Source: Rotaria macrura (lineage: Eukaryota; Rotifera; Eurotatoria; Philodinida; Philodinidae). From it: DNA of 64,000 nt. Both the position numbers and the translations under genes were made by a program. Every line of letters starts with the position of its first letter. The stretch's first letter is position 1. This document shows, piece by piece, positions 38,061 through 49,113 of this stretch. The DNA lies in assembly GCA_900239685.1 (NCBI GenBank), contig OENT01000628.1, forward strand, positions 27,300-91,299, given 5' to 3'. The notes under the pieces were generated by a model. That model did not search any database, was not told the DNA's origin, and saw only the letters and a program-made list of their open reading frames with translations.

Positions 38061-38967
38061 GAGTAGTCTTTTTGTATCATTAAGCATTATACTGAAAACA
38101 ATCGTAACTTCTTGTTTACAAGATATCAAACAAGGAGGAACGAAAGGCACGAATTAAAACGTTCATCAGCTACAGTTAATATTTCCCTCCGATACATTCG
38201 AAAATGTCGTTAAGTTAAATGGTGAACTTGTAGATTTTCGTTGTCCCTGTCAAGAACAATAATTAAACTAACGAAAAGGAAATAGACCACCATGTGAACC
38301 TTGATTCTAAACTGTACCAAGAGAATAAAATACTCTTTATGATCAAGATCTCAAATGAATTTTGATGAGGGCCTTATCAAAATATAATAGATTGAACAAA
38401 AATCATAGTTAGTATGAATTTAGTAACGTGTTGTCATTATTGTGCAACTAAGTTACACGATGAAGACATCTTGTTTCAACAAAAATAGGTTATAAAGTCG
38501 ACCAAAGAGTTTATTTTTAGTTTTTCAACATTATTATTCTGTGGATTTGATTTTGGGATCAACGAAATGTATTAAATGAATATACGTGGTCTAGTAAACG
38601 TATTCTGTTAGCATAGCCCGAATTCGTTTCCCTCTCGCCAATAGGAAAATTCATACATTTATCTTCATATTTTCTTTATTTCTCAAAAACAAATAATTTC
38701 ATCTTTATTTTATAAATATAAAGATCAAATTTATCGTTATGTTTCAAATATAAATATTTTATTTGTATTTACTCTCTGATATAAAGATTAACAAATATAA
38801 AGTGACAACCCTACTCTAAACAGACTTCTCATATATTTTTACTTTCAAGTATCTAGGTATTTTCAATTACAAATCAAAAAAAGCTTTATTCGATAGAGAA
38901 ACAACAAATCCTATGGAGATTGTACAATCACTCATAATCAGTAAAGCGCTATGAATTTGTTACATTA

Positions 38968-38980
<13 letters not shown>

Positions 38981-39001
<21 letters not shown>

Positions 39002-39002
39002 G
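38981..39002. repeat. (TA)n microsatellite
   Basis: About ten TA units preceded by ACATACATACA. Confidence 0.9.
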
Positions 39003-39867
39003 CAATTTTAAGATTTATGTAATACAGACATATCAGTAATCATTATTATCAATGATAGGATTGATTCATAATGGATGATGCATAAGAATTAAAAAAAACC
39101 GGTGACAGTAAGATGAATCACTCAATTATCATTCGAAGACATTGACTGTTCAAAGTCAAGTCAACGATAAAATTCCTTAGGCTGATAATTTGTAGTTAAG
39201 AGCAAGGAGTTTTTGTCGAGTTAATTTATCGAATATGCAGTGAGTTTAATGCAAAAGTTCGTTTGATACGATTGTCAAAGGTATGGTGTTTATTTTTGTG
39301 AATTTTATTAATGAGAAATAATTGCAAAAAATACTTCTCAGTAGTTTGGAGGAAATAGATAATATAGACTACTACGTGGTTTTAATTGAGATTTAATTTT
39401 TGCAATTATAACGCTTTTAATCATAATGAGAAAAGTTTTGATTGAAAAAACCAGTTTAGTAACTAGTAAAATAAAATATTTTCGCGATGTTTTATTATTG
39501 TTTAGTCGTAGAATATGAAGAACAAGTATGAAAACTTTACGAGAGTAAAACATTCAGAAATCATTTTTTCGTTGCCAAGGAACATAGAGCAGAAAGAGAA
39601 ACGAACAATGAAGATTGTCAATATTTCTTTATGATATATGGTGTTCTCCTTTTGAGGCATGCGTTGCTTTTTGTTGTTATCGATAAATAGTAGTTTATTT
39701 TTTCTACGTCAAAGCATGCAGAAAGAAAGAGAAAGGTTGACATATTCGACGAGTCACACAAGCAAAATAAAAGTGTGCAACAATGTTTCACTGAGAAATT
39801 TTAATGTGTGAATAACGATCGACATCATTTAAATTATTATTAGCATCGATATAGAATCAAGAGTTAC

Positions 39868-39975
39868 TAGTAAACGTTACTGAAACGTAACGTTACTAGA
39901 GAACTGGCCACGAACAAGTTACTAGGTAACGTGTAACGGGACGTTTACCAGTTACCTGGTAACGTAACAGCGATT
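39868..39975. repeat. GTTAC/GTAAC palindrome cluster
   Basis: Within about 110 bp the words GTTACT, GTAACG, GTTACC and AACGTAACGTTACT recur in both orientations, so the region folds into several alternative hairpins. It may be the remnant of a palindromic MITE. No flanking duplication was seen. Confidence 0.45.
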
Positions 39976-40326
39976 TCCCTCTCCTATATACAATTCTCTG
40001 TTTTGATTGTACATATTCAGATTCATTTATAAAAAACACATGATGCGTAAATAATGTCTTTTATAATAGATTCTCAGTAGTATTTCTCAGGTAATGATAA
40101 TGTTGACTCACTTGTCATGTGATTTTTTTACTTCCGTCAAAAACAAAACATTTCATTGATTGTACTTTAGTTTTCCAGGAAAAAACTAGCACGATAATGC
40201 TTCACTGGTTTGTTATTAGATCGAAATTTTCATTGTAGATGATAAAATTAATTTGAGTTATTCGAATTAAGATTTAGTCACAAATACAATCACGAACAAA
40301 AATCCTATTTAAAAAACAATCAAGTT

Positions 40327-42903
40327 ATGTTTTTGTCAAGTATATTTCATGCTGATGCTCGTGGCAACCCCTCTCGTCCATCAAATCGAGGCATTGAACT
40401 AGAACTTCGATATACGGATTCGAAACATGATATCGATTTAAAAACGAATGTTAATAGTCCACCACATCTTTCCATGAATCAGCTTACGAAAGATCTTTTA
40501 AATTTTCTTTTCCTTGACGATATCCACCCTGAAGACGTTCGTCTTATTGGATTCGAACAAAAAGGTCGCTTCAAGAACTTGAATGTTAACAGCACACATA
40601 GCACCCTTCAAGATTTACAAGTGACAGATAATTGTATACTGTTTTTCGAGCCAACACCAACTGCGGCAGAACCAAAACTATGTCATTTAGCAGTGATTGG
40701 ACCCGATGAAGAGAAGAACTTTGATTTCGAATGGTATAGATCTAAGACTACACTGGGTACACTTCTCGAGTTCGTCATCGAAAAATTTTCTCTACGGTCA
40801 ATTGAACTTCAACGTATTCACTTGTTTACGATCTTCAATGAACTCGAGTGGTTCAATCATGCCCATTCACGATTGAGTGAATGGAATATCTACGATCGAA
40901 TGGCTATTCATGTTCAAATTATCCCATCACTTTCACCAGCCGTTTCTAATTCAATGGTAAAAGTTAATGTAAAATGCGCTGATGATAATAATGAATTTCT
41001 TGTCGACGTATCGAATACTGCAACTATTGGTGATTTGAAATCCGAAATTCAGAAAAAATATAAAAATCAACGTATTTGTATTTTACAATTGTCAAACGCA
41101 ACGAAGGAAGAGTTTCACGTGGAGGATGAAAATCGAGCTTTACAGTTGTTCGGTGTTAAATCTGGTCAAACCATTTTTGCTACGGTTCGTTTACTCAATC
41201 GAAAAACTCAACTGGAGGCTGTTGCTGATGAAAGTAAAACATTCCAAAAATCATCTCAGTCATCGACGAAAAACGATAAATATGATATGGTCACTGTCAA
41301 ATGCAAATTTCCGAATGGTGATGCTTCAATCATAGAAATCTCGGTCAAAGAGACCATCAATAAATTGATTGAAGAAATAGATAAATTGTCATACACGAAA
41401 CGAATACTTTTGTGGGCAATACAGTCAAATACTATTACTTGTAAGATCCGCAAAGAGACCGATCGAAATCAATGTTTAGCTGATTTAGGATTCAAACCAA
41501 ATGATATTCTTCATGTCGTCATAAAGGATAAGCCAAGTACTCATTCATCAATTGTAAGCAAACAATCGATTTCATCATCCATGAGTAACCAGTCTACGAG
41601 AGACGATTCTATGTCAAGGATGCCCGTAGGCTTGAATAATCTTGGTAATTCATGTTACATGAACAGTGCATTACAGTGCCTTGCTCACATACCTCAATTG
41701 ACGAATTTCTTTTTGGAAGGTCTTCGTTATACTCATATGCAAGACGGTGAACATACAGACGATGATTGGAATCCATTTGATCAAGTAGGTGATATAACTG
41801 GAGCTTACAGCGATTTACTTTGGAAGTTATGGAGATGTGATGAAGATGAGGATAATTATGACTCATTCAAACCTATTCGTCTTAAAGAGGCTATCGGTAA
41901 AAAATATTCACAGTTTTCTACATCGGATCAGCAAGACGCTCAAGAATTTATGAGCGTCTTTCTCGATTCTATACATAAAGAATTGAAAGATAGAAATTCA
42001 AACGATCGAAGTACTATAATAAAGCAACTCTTTTTTGGCGAAATGAAATCTACTATAACGTGTACCTCATGTAATAGGGGAGAGTCAACGAAAAACCCTG
42101 TTAGTTTTTTATCGATACCCCTTGATCGGCAAGAGCGAAAATTCTGGATTCATTTTATTATGAAAACGGGAAAAGTTCAAGATACTTCGGTGGAAGTACC
42201 TATGAATAGTGTAGTTGGACATGTCATTGAAGAATTTACTCAACGTCAAAACAAACCTGAACTCTTCTACTATATACTTGCCATGTTACCCGAAGGTGAA
42301 CTCGATTTAAGCACACCAGTTAGTCATATAGCTAACGACGAAATCATATTCCTGGAGCAAGAAGATCGTTTAGATAATATGAGGCCGCAATCTTTGGGTT
42401 TTTCAAAGAAGAAATCGACTCTAGATGATAGTCTTCAACAATTTTTCTCACGAGAACTAGTTGAAGGGACATTGACGTGTCGATATGAAAATTGTAAAAA
42501 AAATACGACCGCAATGAAACAATTTGAACTAACTAAGCTACCATCTGTGCTCATTATTCAATTTAAACGATTTTCTCATGAAAATGGACTTCATCAGAAG
42601 ATCGAAACATTTGTTGATTATCCAATAGATGGTTTTAATTTAAAAAAGTGCTTGCCATGTTGTCAAGAAGATGCTACCTACGATTTAATCGCAACTTGCA
42701 ATCATGTGGGTTCCGCTTTCGGTGGTCATTATACAGCCTATGCGAAACACCGAATTTCGAACAAGCATGATTGGTACCGGTTTGATGATTCGTCGGTAAC
42801 ACTTATAAAACCGGAAGAAGTAAATTATGAAGTCGCATCTCGAGAGGCTTATCTTCTCTTTTACATAAAAAGAGGGGTATCAGATCAAGTCAAACTTTTC
42901 TAA
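40327..42903 (+). CDS. Ubiquitin-specific protease (USP) with N-terminal ubiquitin-like domains
   Basis: An intronless 858-residue protein. Residues ~80-420 contain several ubiquitin-like modules (for example ~210-290, VKVNVKCADDNNEFLVDV... and ~325-400). The catalytic core starts near 435 with the Cys box VGLNNLGNSCYMNSALQCL (nucleophile Cys443). It ends with the His box GGHYTAYAKH (His801) and WYRFDDSSV (Asp820/821). Zinc-ribbon Cys pairs are present: TCTSC near 580 and CRYENC near 720. Between them an inserted ubiquitin-like segment (KFWIHFIMKTGKVQDTSVEV) recalls the USP4/11/15/UBP12 group. It removes ubiquitin from proteins in the cytosol or nucleus; specificity is unknown. The triad looks intact. 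Absence of introns over 2.6 kb, unlike the nearby cathepsin and esterase, suggests a retroposed copy, which is inference. Confidence 0.93.
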   Translation: MFLSSIFHADARGNPSRPSNRGIELELRYTDSKHDIDLKTNVNSPPHLSMNQLTKDLLNFLFLDDIHPEDVRLIGFEQKGRFKNLNVNSTHSTLQDLQVTDNCILFFEPTPTAAEPKLCHLAVIGPDEEKNFDFEWYRSKTTLGTLLEFVIEKFSLRSIELQRIHLFTIFNELEWFNHAHSRLSEWNIYDRMAIHVQIIPSLSPAVSNSMVKVNVKCADDNNEFLVDVSNTATIGDLKSEIQKKYKNQRICILQLSNATKEEFHVEDENRALQLFGVKSGQTIFATVRLLNRKTQLEAVADESKTFQKSSQSSTKNDKYDMVTVKCKFPNGDASIIEISVKETINKLIEEIDKLSYTKRILLWAIQSNTITCKIRKETDRNQCLADLGFKPNDILHVVIKDKPSTHSSIVSKQSISSSMSNQSTRDDSMSRMPVGLNNLGNSCYMNSALQCLAHIPQLTNFFLEGLRYTHMQDGEHTDDDWNPFDQVGDITGAYSDLLWKLWRCDEDEDNYDSFKPIRLKEAIGKKYSQFSTSDQQDAQEFMSVFLDSIHKELKDRNSNDRSTIIKQLFFGEMKSTITCTSCNRGESTKNPVSFLSIPLDRQERKFWIHFIMKTGKVQDTSVEVPMNSVVGHVIEEFTQRQNKPELFYYILAMLPEGELDLSTPVSHIANDEIIFLEQEDRLDNMRPQSLGFSKKKSTLDDSLQQFFSRELVEGTLTCRYENCKKNTTAMKQFELTKLPSVLIIQFKRFSHENGLHQKIETFVDYPIDGFNLKKCLPCCQEDATYDLIATCNHVGSAFGGHYTAYAKHRISNKHDWYRFDDSSVTLIKPEEVNYEVASREAYLLFYIKRGVSDQVKLF

Positions 42904-43818
42904 GATACGATATATATTATACGATAGTAATACCTTTTCGATTGGACTTGTTTCTATTTGCTTTTAATATAATATGTAGAGAAAGAAAATAATTCAGCCA
43001 ATGTTTTCTGTATAGTGTTCTATTTTGTTTTTATTGAAAAGTATTGATTTATTCACTATCGCGTTCCTACTTGAATTTTATCAAATATATTTTTGAACTT
43101 ACCATATCTTTCCACTTTTCAAGACAATCTCCCAAAGGTTTCTACTAAACTTCAATTACTACTCATTTTTCTAAATTATAATTATCTATGCCGGTGTATT
43201 CAATATACTAAGTTTATAAATAAAATCAAATAACATTTTTGAATTCCTCGAATCTTTCCTATCGTATCATTATTCAGTTCGGCCAAAAAAAAATTCATCA
43301 TTTGGTTAAATAAAATTTTCTAATGCTTATAAAAGAACGGCTACTTCTCAAGAGATGTCAGTAACGATAGTTAATGAACATCAAATTCATACATTCAATT
43401 TAATCTTATTTGTCAACGAAGAAAAATCAATGTCAAATATTCAATCGACAGATGTGCACTATGCTTTCGCTTTTGAATTTTAGAATCCAGTTTAGGTTTC
43501 ATACGATAAACTTGAAAAGTATTCTTTTTTTTGTCAAGTATTCCTATGATTGTTTGGTCAACGTCATGACGCAAAATAATCATATGGTTGCTTGTGATTA
43601 TCTGATGCAGTGACGATTCATGTATTACTGGTGCATATCATACTAAATGAACCGAACACTTGAAGATTACTCGAACGGCTTAGTAACATTGTTCTCATTT
43701 ATTGCCATTATCGTAGTCACCCATTATGATGCTTCTATTCGAATCGTATTCGTTACCAATGCCATAGGTGTTTATATCAACAAGTATACTGTACATGACA
43801 TGAATACTAACAAGTGAA
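42904..43818. other. Gene-free stretch downstream of the deubiquitinase gene
   Basis: AT-rich with an AATAAA-like signal near 43221. No exon recognised. Confidence 0.45.
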
Positions 43819-44429
43819 AGTCACCAACTGCTCAATTGCATTTGCGTTAAAACCCATGGCATTAAGTTGTACGGAAACAGTTATGAATACTGTGAAAAAT
43901 TTTTTAACAGCTAGTTCATTGCTATCAAAGTACTCGGTTTTTAAGGTCCTGTTTTACATGAGGGCCGAGGTCTTCCCTCAGAAATATTGAAAAACTTCAT
44001 TTTCCAATTTCGCCTTGAAACTTATGAAAAAAAACAGATAAAAACGAGAATAATATTCTGTGAAAGTTGCTGATCTTTCGGTTTGTTCGTTTCATCAAAT
44101 CTGCTACTCCATCTAAATGATGAAAAATATAAATTTTCACATTAGCTGCTTCAAGAGAGAAGAACAACAACTAGATCTGAAGCGTACAAAATAACTCTTT
44201 TCATAGTGATCTGTTTGTATTATAAGTTTCAAAGCGACATTGAAAAATGAATTTTTTGGTTATTCCTGAGCGAAGAGCTCTGCCCTCATTAAAAACAGGA
44301 CCTTAAAAATCGAGTACTTTGATAACAATGAACTAAGGATCAAAAACCTTTTCAGAATATTCATAACTTTTTTGATACAACATAATATCAATGGTTTCAA
44401 TGCAACAGCGATTGAATAGTTGGTGACCT
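43819..44429. mobile_element. Large foldback element with ~200-bp arms
   Basis: The left arm begins GTCACCAACTGCTCAATTGC; the right arm, reverse-complemented, begins GGTCACCAACTATTCAATCG. Both continue through AGTTATGAATA, TAGTTCATTG, TATCAAAGTACTCG and TTTTTAAGGTCCTGTTTT. Arms are about 75-85% identical by eye and 200 bp or longer, around a short centre. No clear target duplication. Old non-autonomous DNA transposon with no coding capacity. Confidence 0.7.
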
Positions 44430-46225
44430 TCAATCGTTAGAAAACAGTCTAATATATAAAGGTAGCGATTAAAAACATTTGCATGAACTTATGAAATATG
44501 CTGCAAAGAAATAAATAGATCAAGATTTTTACTTCTTAAACAAATCTAAGGAGATTTTGTTATCTATAGAGAACTGTCAAGAAACAATGTAACAAAGCGC
44601 CATATAATTTCTAATCGTAAACATTTTTTAGGAGGAATGTTTCCATTGCAAAGTATTTTTTATGATGTTTTCATGTTGAGTTGGTCTTGAAGTCGATTGT
44701 CGGAGAGAACAATTCCTAAGGATTCGATGATACATCACTTGCTAACAGCATAATAAGCAGAAATAAACTCGTTCTAATTGACACCGATATTCATCATATG
44801 ATACAAGCAGGTAAGTTAACACAAAATGAGTATCTTTTTTGTGCATTATTAGATAACTGAGTCATTGGAAATACCGAATCTACGGAATAAATAACATACA
44901 GATTAGCTCATAGGTTACTTTTTATTCGTAAAAGAGAAGTATCTCCAAAGTGGTTCGATGGTAACACACAAAAAAATCAAGATTAAGGTTCAATCTAATC
45001 ATTTATCTACATATTATTGACCTAGTTTATTACAGGGATAAGACCTTTTTGAAAATCATATCACCATTCACTATCCTTTTCTTGATCATTTATATTGTAA
45101 ATAGTGATTACAATGATTATTTTTCGCTAGACAAAATAACAAATTCACAATCAAATAAAGGCAATATTTTTTTCGATTTTCATTTGTTAGCATAGAAATT
45201 TTGACTAACAGTATAGATTAACTTAGAGAAAACTATGAAAATCCAATGCTTGACAACATGATTATGTCCTTCTGTATTTTTCATCTACAAGTAATAGACA
45301 ATTTGCTGAATAGAAAATTCTTACTATTTGAAATGCCCATCTTCAAATTTGCTCTATTTGATATTTTGAGAAATATTGATCGATATTCGAGATAACAAAT
45401 ATTAATTACAATCATTATAAAATAAAATAGAAAAATAACAAGAAGAAGCAGTATATATGTACAAATTCATATGAGAAAAGAATCAATGGCCAAAATATTT
45501 CTAATGAACAAGTCTGTGAAAAGAAACATTGATCAAACTTTGCCACTCATTATAGAACTATATTTTGAATAATTGAGTCGCATGTTAAATTCCATTTTTA
45601 AAATATCGAATTGTTCAGATAGAAAAGACATGACCTATGTTCATTTTTTATTGGTTGAATAATGTGAGAACACAGTGTCAATATGCGACTAGACGTTATG
45701 GACGGGCGATTGATATTAGTGGTCTACCTACTCTGTTTAATATTCGACTTCCTCTCCTTTTCATATTGTTTCTTTCCTACATAGCTAAACACATACTATT
45801 TGTCGAATATGCACAACTGGAGATGATTGAATAGCATAGTGAAAAATCTATACTGACGACGTTGGCTATGCCTCTTCTCTAGTTTTTCAATGTTGTTCAT
45901 ATGATAAACGATGCACTGAACTGATGACAATATCAATTAATCAACAAACTTCTTCTCACTTTTGTTGCACGGATTACATGCTTACTTCATTATCGTAATT
46001 ACAACAGCTAGCAGTTTGGTATTGGACTTACGAACTTCTTCTCTTTCATGTATCAAAAAAATATATACAGAGAAAACAAATGATTCGTTCATTTCAATCA
46101 ATATCAATCGCAGTCAAGAGTATAATATCAGATTGCTGTGTCAAAATTAATATAAAATATTTTCATTCCCGTGAATCGCGATGAAGAAAGATTCGATTTC
46201 ATGCAGACACTTGCTATGAAGAAAT
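44430..46225. other. Gene-free AT-rich stretch
   Basis: Only short open frames without domain features. Nothing else recognised. Confidence 0.45.
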
Positions 46226-46777
46226 AAATGTGAAAACTTCGGACTTAAGTCCGAGAGTTATGTATACTTCAAAAAGTGAATGAGACAAATCAGTCATTCT
46301 AGAATGTGTGCACGGTAGAAGTATCTTGGTAAACTTTTTTGGAAAACTCCAAAACTATTGGTCAACTGAGATATATCTAGGCATTTGGTTTCTGGATGCA
46401 GTTTTTGTGCATTTTCAGGCGATGTTTTATTAGGAAGCTACGATTTGGTTCAAAACTAATATCAGATTCGGAACCAGCGTTAAAAACTAAGTCGATTTAT
46501 ATACATGGTGGATAATTCTGAGAAAAAAGTTTTTTTTGAAAAAATCCCTGTACCTCCCCTCAAGGATTGTTTGGTCAATAATGACAATTTTTTCTATAAC
46601 TCAACCATTTCTTGCCGGATCCTTCTTATCTTTGAACTCGGCCGAGATATTCATCGGACAATTCTGTGCATAAAATTTCAGCTCAATCGAATATATTTGT
46701 AAAGAGTTATCGTGTAAACGGCCGGACACACTGACCAATTATAGAGTGTACTCATTTTTTCGAGTACACAAAAATTC
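46226..46777 (+). mobile_element. Dispersed ~565-bp repeat, copy 2
   Basis: Matches 28793-29360 over its whole length in the opposite orientation. It starts with the palindrome CGGACTTAAGTCCG and ends with the GAGTGTACTC...GAGTACAC hairpin. Its longest frame (46505-46702, 65 codons) is homologous to that of copy 1 (KKVFFEKIPVPPLKDCLV; RDIHRTILCIKFQLNRIYL). Differences are scattered with small indels. The terminal hairpins, rather than classical TIRs, mark both ends. Confidence 0.75.
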
Positions 46778-48309
46778 TTTCTTCTTCTTATAGAGGTCTT
46801 GAGTGGATGAAAATTTTATTTATAAATCTTGTTTTCATCTAAACTGACTCGATCTCAAAGAAAAATACTACGAACAACCATGCCTGGAAATCTTAATTAT
46901 TATTAAGATATAGATGTCTCTTTAATTTTAGATGAAATACTTATTAAGTGCATTAAAGATCGCTGTGACATCTGAGCTGATAGAATCAGATTAGAATTAG
47001 AAAACACACTTTACTTTATGCAAAACATAATTATCTTTTTACTTAGCTATGATTCATATTTTTTTCATGGATGTATGTTATGATTTCAAGTGTTAATTTT
47101 CTCCTCTTATTTATAAATCTGTCTTAGGCATTGTTAGAATACAAACGTTCAATTTTTTCTATGAATAAATGAAATTATTTTACTGTTGCTATTGCTTAGT
47201 ATTATGTTTAATTTATCGTTGAAAAAAGAATCTAGACTATCCGTTGACTAGTATTGGCATCTGGATCTCATATCGATGATCGATAGGTAAATTTAGTTTT
47301 ATGAATCTTTGTGTAATAAGTAAAGAATATTAACGAAAATATAAAGAAAATAAAATAGCAAAACTTCTGATCAAAATACGATTCAAAACAACGACAAATC
47401 GTCTCATAAACCCGAGTCGAAGTATGAAATCTATATGACTTATACCATGATATCATTACTACCAGAGCAGTTTAATAGTCATCGATCCTTACAATTTTCG
47501 ATACGCAAAATTGATCAGATACATCTAAGTACTCAAGCAGCACACGAAATACATTCGATATAATCGTACGAAACTTTTTCAGTAGAAGGATATTTTCAAC
47601 ATTGAATCTCGATAAAAACTTGTTATTTACACTTTTATTCATCTGACTGGTATAAACGTCAGACACAATTTATCAATTTTGTACAGCGTCTAGTAAATTT
47701 ATTTAATTGCCCTTGAATATATGAAGGACGTTTATTCTCGAGGTTACAAGCTTAGAGAGACGTTATTTGCCACCAACTACGTTTTATTTCTTTTTCCTTT
47801 TTCTTCTCGACCGATTTGTTTTCATTCGGTCTATACCTCGTGAAGCGAATGGATGCTTGTGATAAGACATTTTTCTCCTCTCTTTTTTTCAGGAGAAAAT
47901 AGAAACTAGGAAACAATTTAATCGGTCCGTACCAATATCGTACTAGTTTGCAACATACATCTGATTTATGACATTTCTTTTAGTACGAGAAGAAAAAGAA
48001 ATATTTTACAGCTGCTGTTGCACTGCTGTTGACAATATTTGGTAGGATTGATACAACCAATAATTGTTACTGTGCTTGTCATTTAAATGTACGTTACAGT
48101 GGATGTGGAAGAACGCAAAAAAATTAACGCAAAGAACCGAACATTGTGTATTTTTATGATCAAACGATAATAATCTCATCATTAATTTATTATTATGAAA
48201 AAGGCGACAGCATTACATGGATTGTTTTTGTGAAGAGCGGATATAAAAGTAAATCGTAGACTCTTAATTTTGGCTTATATTTTGTTTTTCAAATCAACGC
48301 CAGTTTAGG
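46778..48309. other. Gene-free stretch upstream of the 7-TM gene
   Basis: AT-rich. An open frame at 47472-47666 (-) has no start context or domain. Nothing recognised. Confidence 0.45.
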
Positions 48310-49113
48310 ATGAATCTCAGCGTTGCTGCTTATCCATTCTTCACCTACGTTCCTTCCATTTATGTTGCGACGTTTTTTTCTGGACTCGTGTATCTTTCAT
48401 TAATACTCTGGTTCAGCCAATCTTTATGGTATCGTTGTCGACCATGTGTTTTGGCTCATTTGATATTTTTTGCACATCTCCTAACTTTCATCGAACTTGT
48501 CTTTCGTGCTACGCTGACTATTGAAGAACGAAACACTAAAAAAACATACAAATTTTCTGCAACACTCTTAAGCACAAGTTCTCAACTGTTATTGGCATCC
48601 AACTTTCAAACATTAATAGAAATGCGAGGCAATATGAAAAAACGAATTATCGATATCATTGCAGCCATTGTCGTGCCGATCGGCTTGATAGGAGCTGGTA
48701 CAATGTTTAGCATCTCAAAAAATTTAGCATTTAATCCTGAAACTCGTTTTAAAAGTTTTCGATTACGTCAAATCTCAGCTTGTATTATTATTAGCTACAT
48801 TGTACTCTTCTTTATTCTTTGGCGTTTCAATGTCTCGAATTTTCGTCGTCGTTTCATTAAACAACTACTGATAATTACAAGTATTTGTCTTCTAATCGAC
48901 GCAGTATATGCGCTGGCTACAGCATTGCCATATCTATTCGTTCCACTTAATGAAAATGAACTTTGGTTCTATTTAGGACATTTAATACCAACTTTTATTG
49001 CTCTTTTTGCATGGTCGCTCCTTTTCTGGTGGCAACCGTCACCTCTGTCAAGCACGACTACTCATCCTGATGAAAACGTCGATACAGTTTTATTATCAAC
49101 GTCAAAAATTTGA
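48310..49113 (+). CDS. Seven-TM membrane protein, RTA1-like
   Basis: An intronless 267-residue protein with about seven hydrophobic segments: ~15-38, 47-67, 85-100, 112-133, 150-170, 184-208 and 222-243. It has an outside-first N terminus and a short Ser/Thr-rich C-terminal tail. The pattern resembles the fungal RTA1/lipid-translocating-exporter family: a first helix preceded by Y-x-P-S (YVPSIYVATFF), a second helix with an internal Glu and Arg (FIELVFRATL), a third helix ending at a basic turn, and an E-x-x-F-Y...P segment before the last helix (ENELWFYLGHLIPTF). Members of that family are linked to sterol/sphingolipid stress resistance in fungi. The match is by topology and short motifs only, so other 7-TM families remain possible. 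If correct, a fungal origin is plausible. A polyadenylation-type AATAAA lies ~175 bp downstream. Confidence 0.6.
   Translation: MNLSVAAYPFFTYVPSIYVATFFSGLVYLSLILWFSQSLWYRCRPCVLAHLIFFAHLLTFIELVFRATLTIEERNTKKTYKFSATLLSTSSQLLLASNFQTLIEMRGNMKKRIIDIIAAIVVPIGLIGAGTMFSISKNLAFNPETRFKSFRLRQISACIIISYIVLFFILWRFNVSNFRRRFIKQLLIITSICLLIDAVYALATALPYLFVPLNENELWFYLGHLIPTFIALFAWSLLFWWQPSPLSSTTTHPDENVDTVLLSTSKI

Larger units (their letters stand above)
38061..40326. other. Gene-free stretch upstream of the deubiquitinase gene
   Basis: Contains a (TA)n run at 38981-39002 and a patch dense in GTTAC/GTAAC palindromes at 39868-39975. No exons recognised. Confidence 0.5.
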
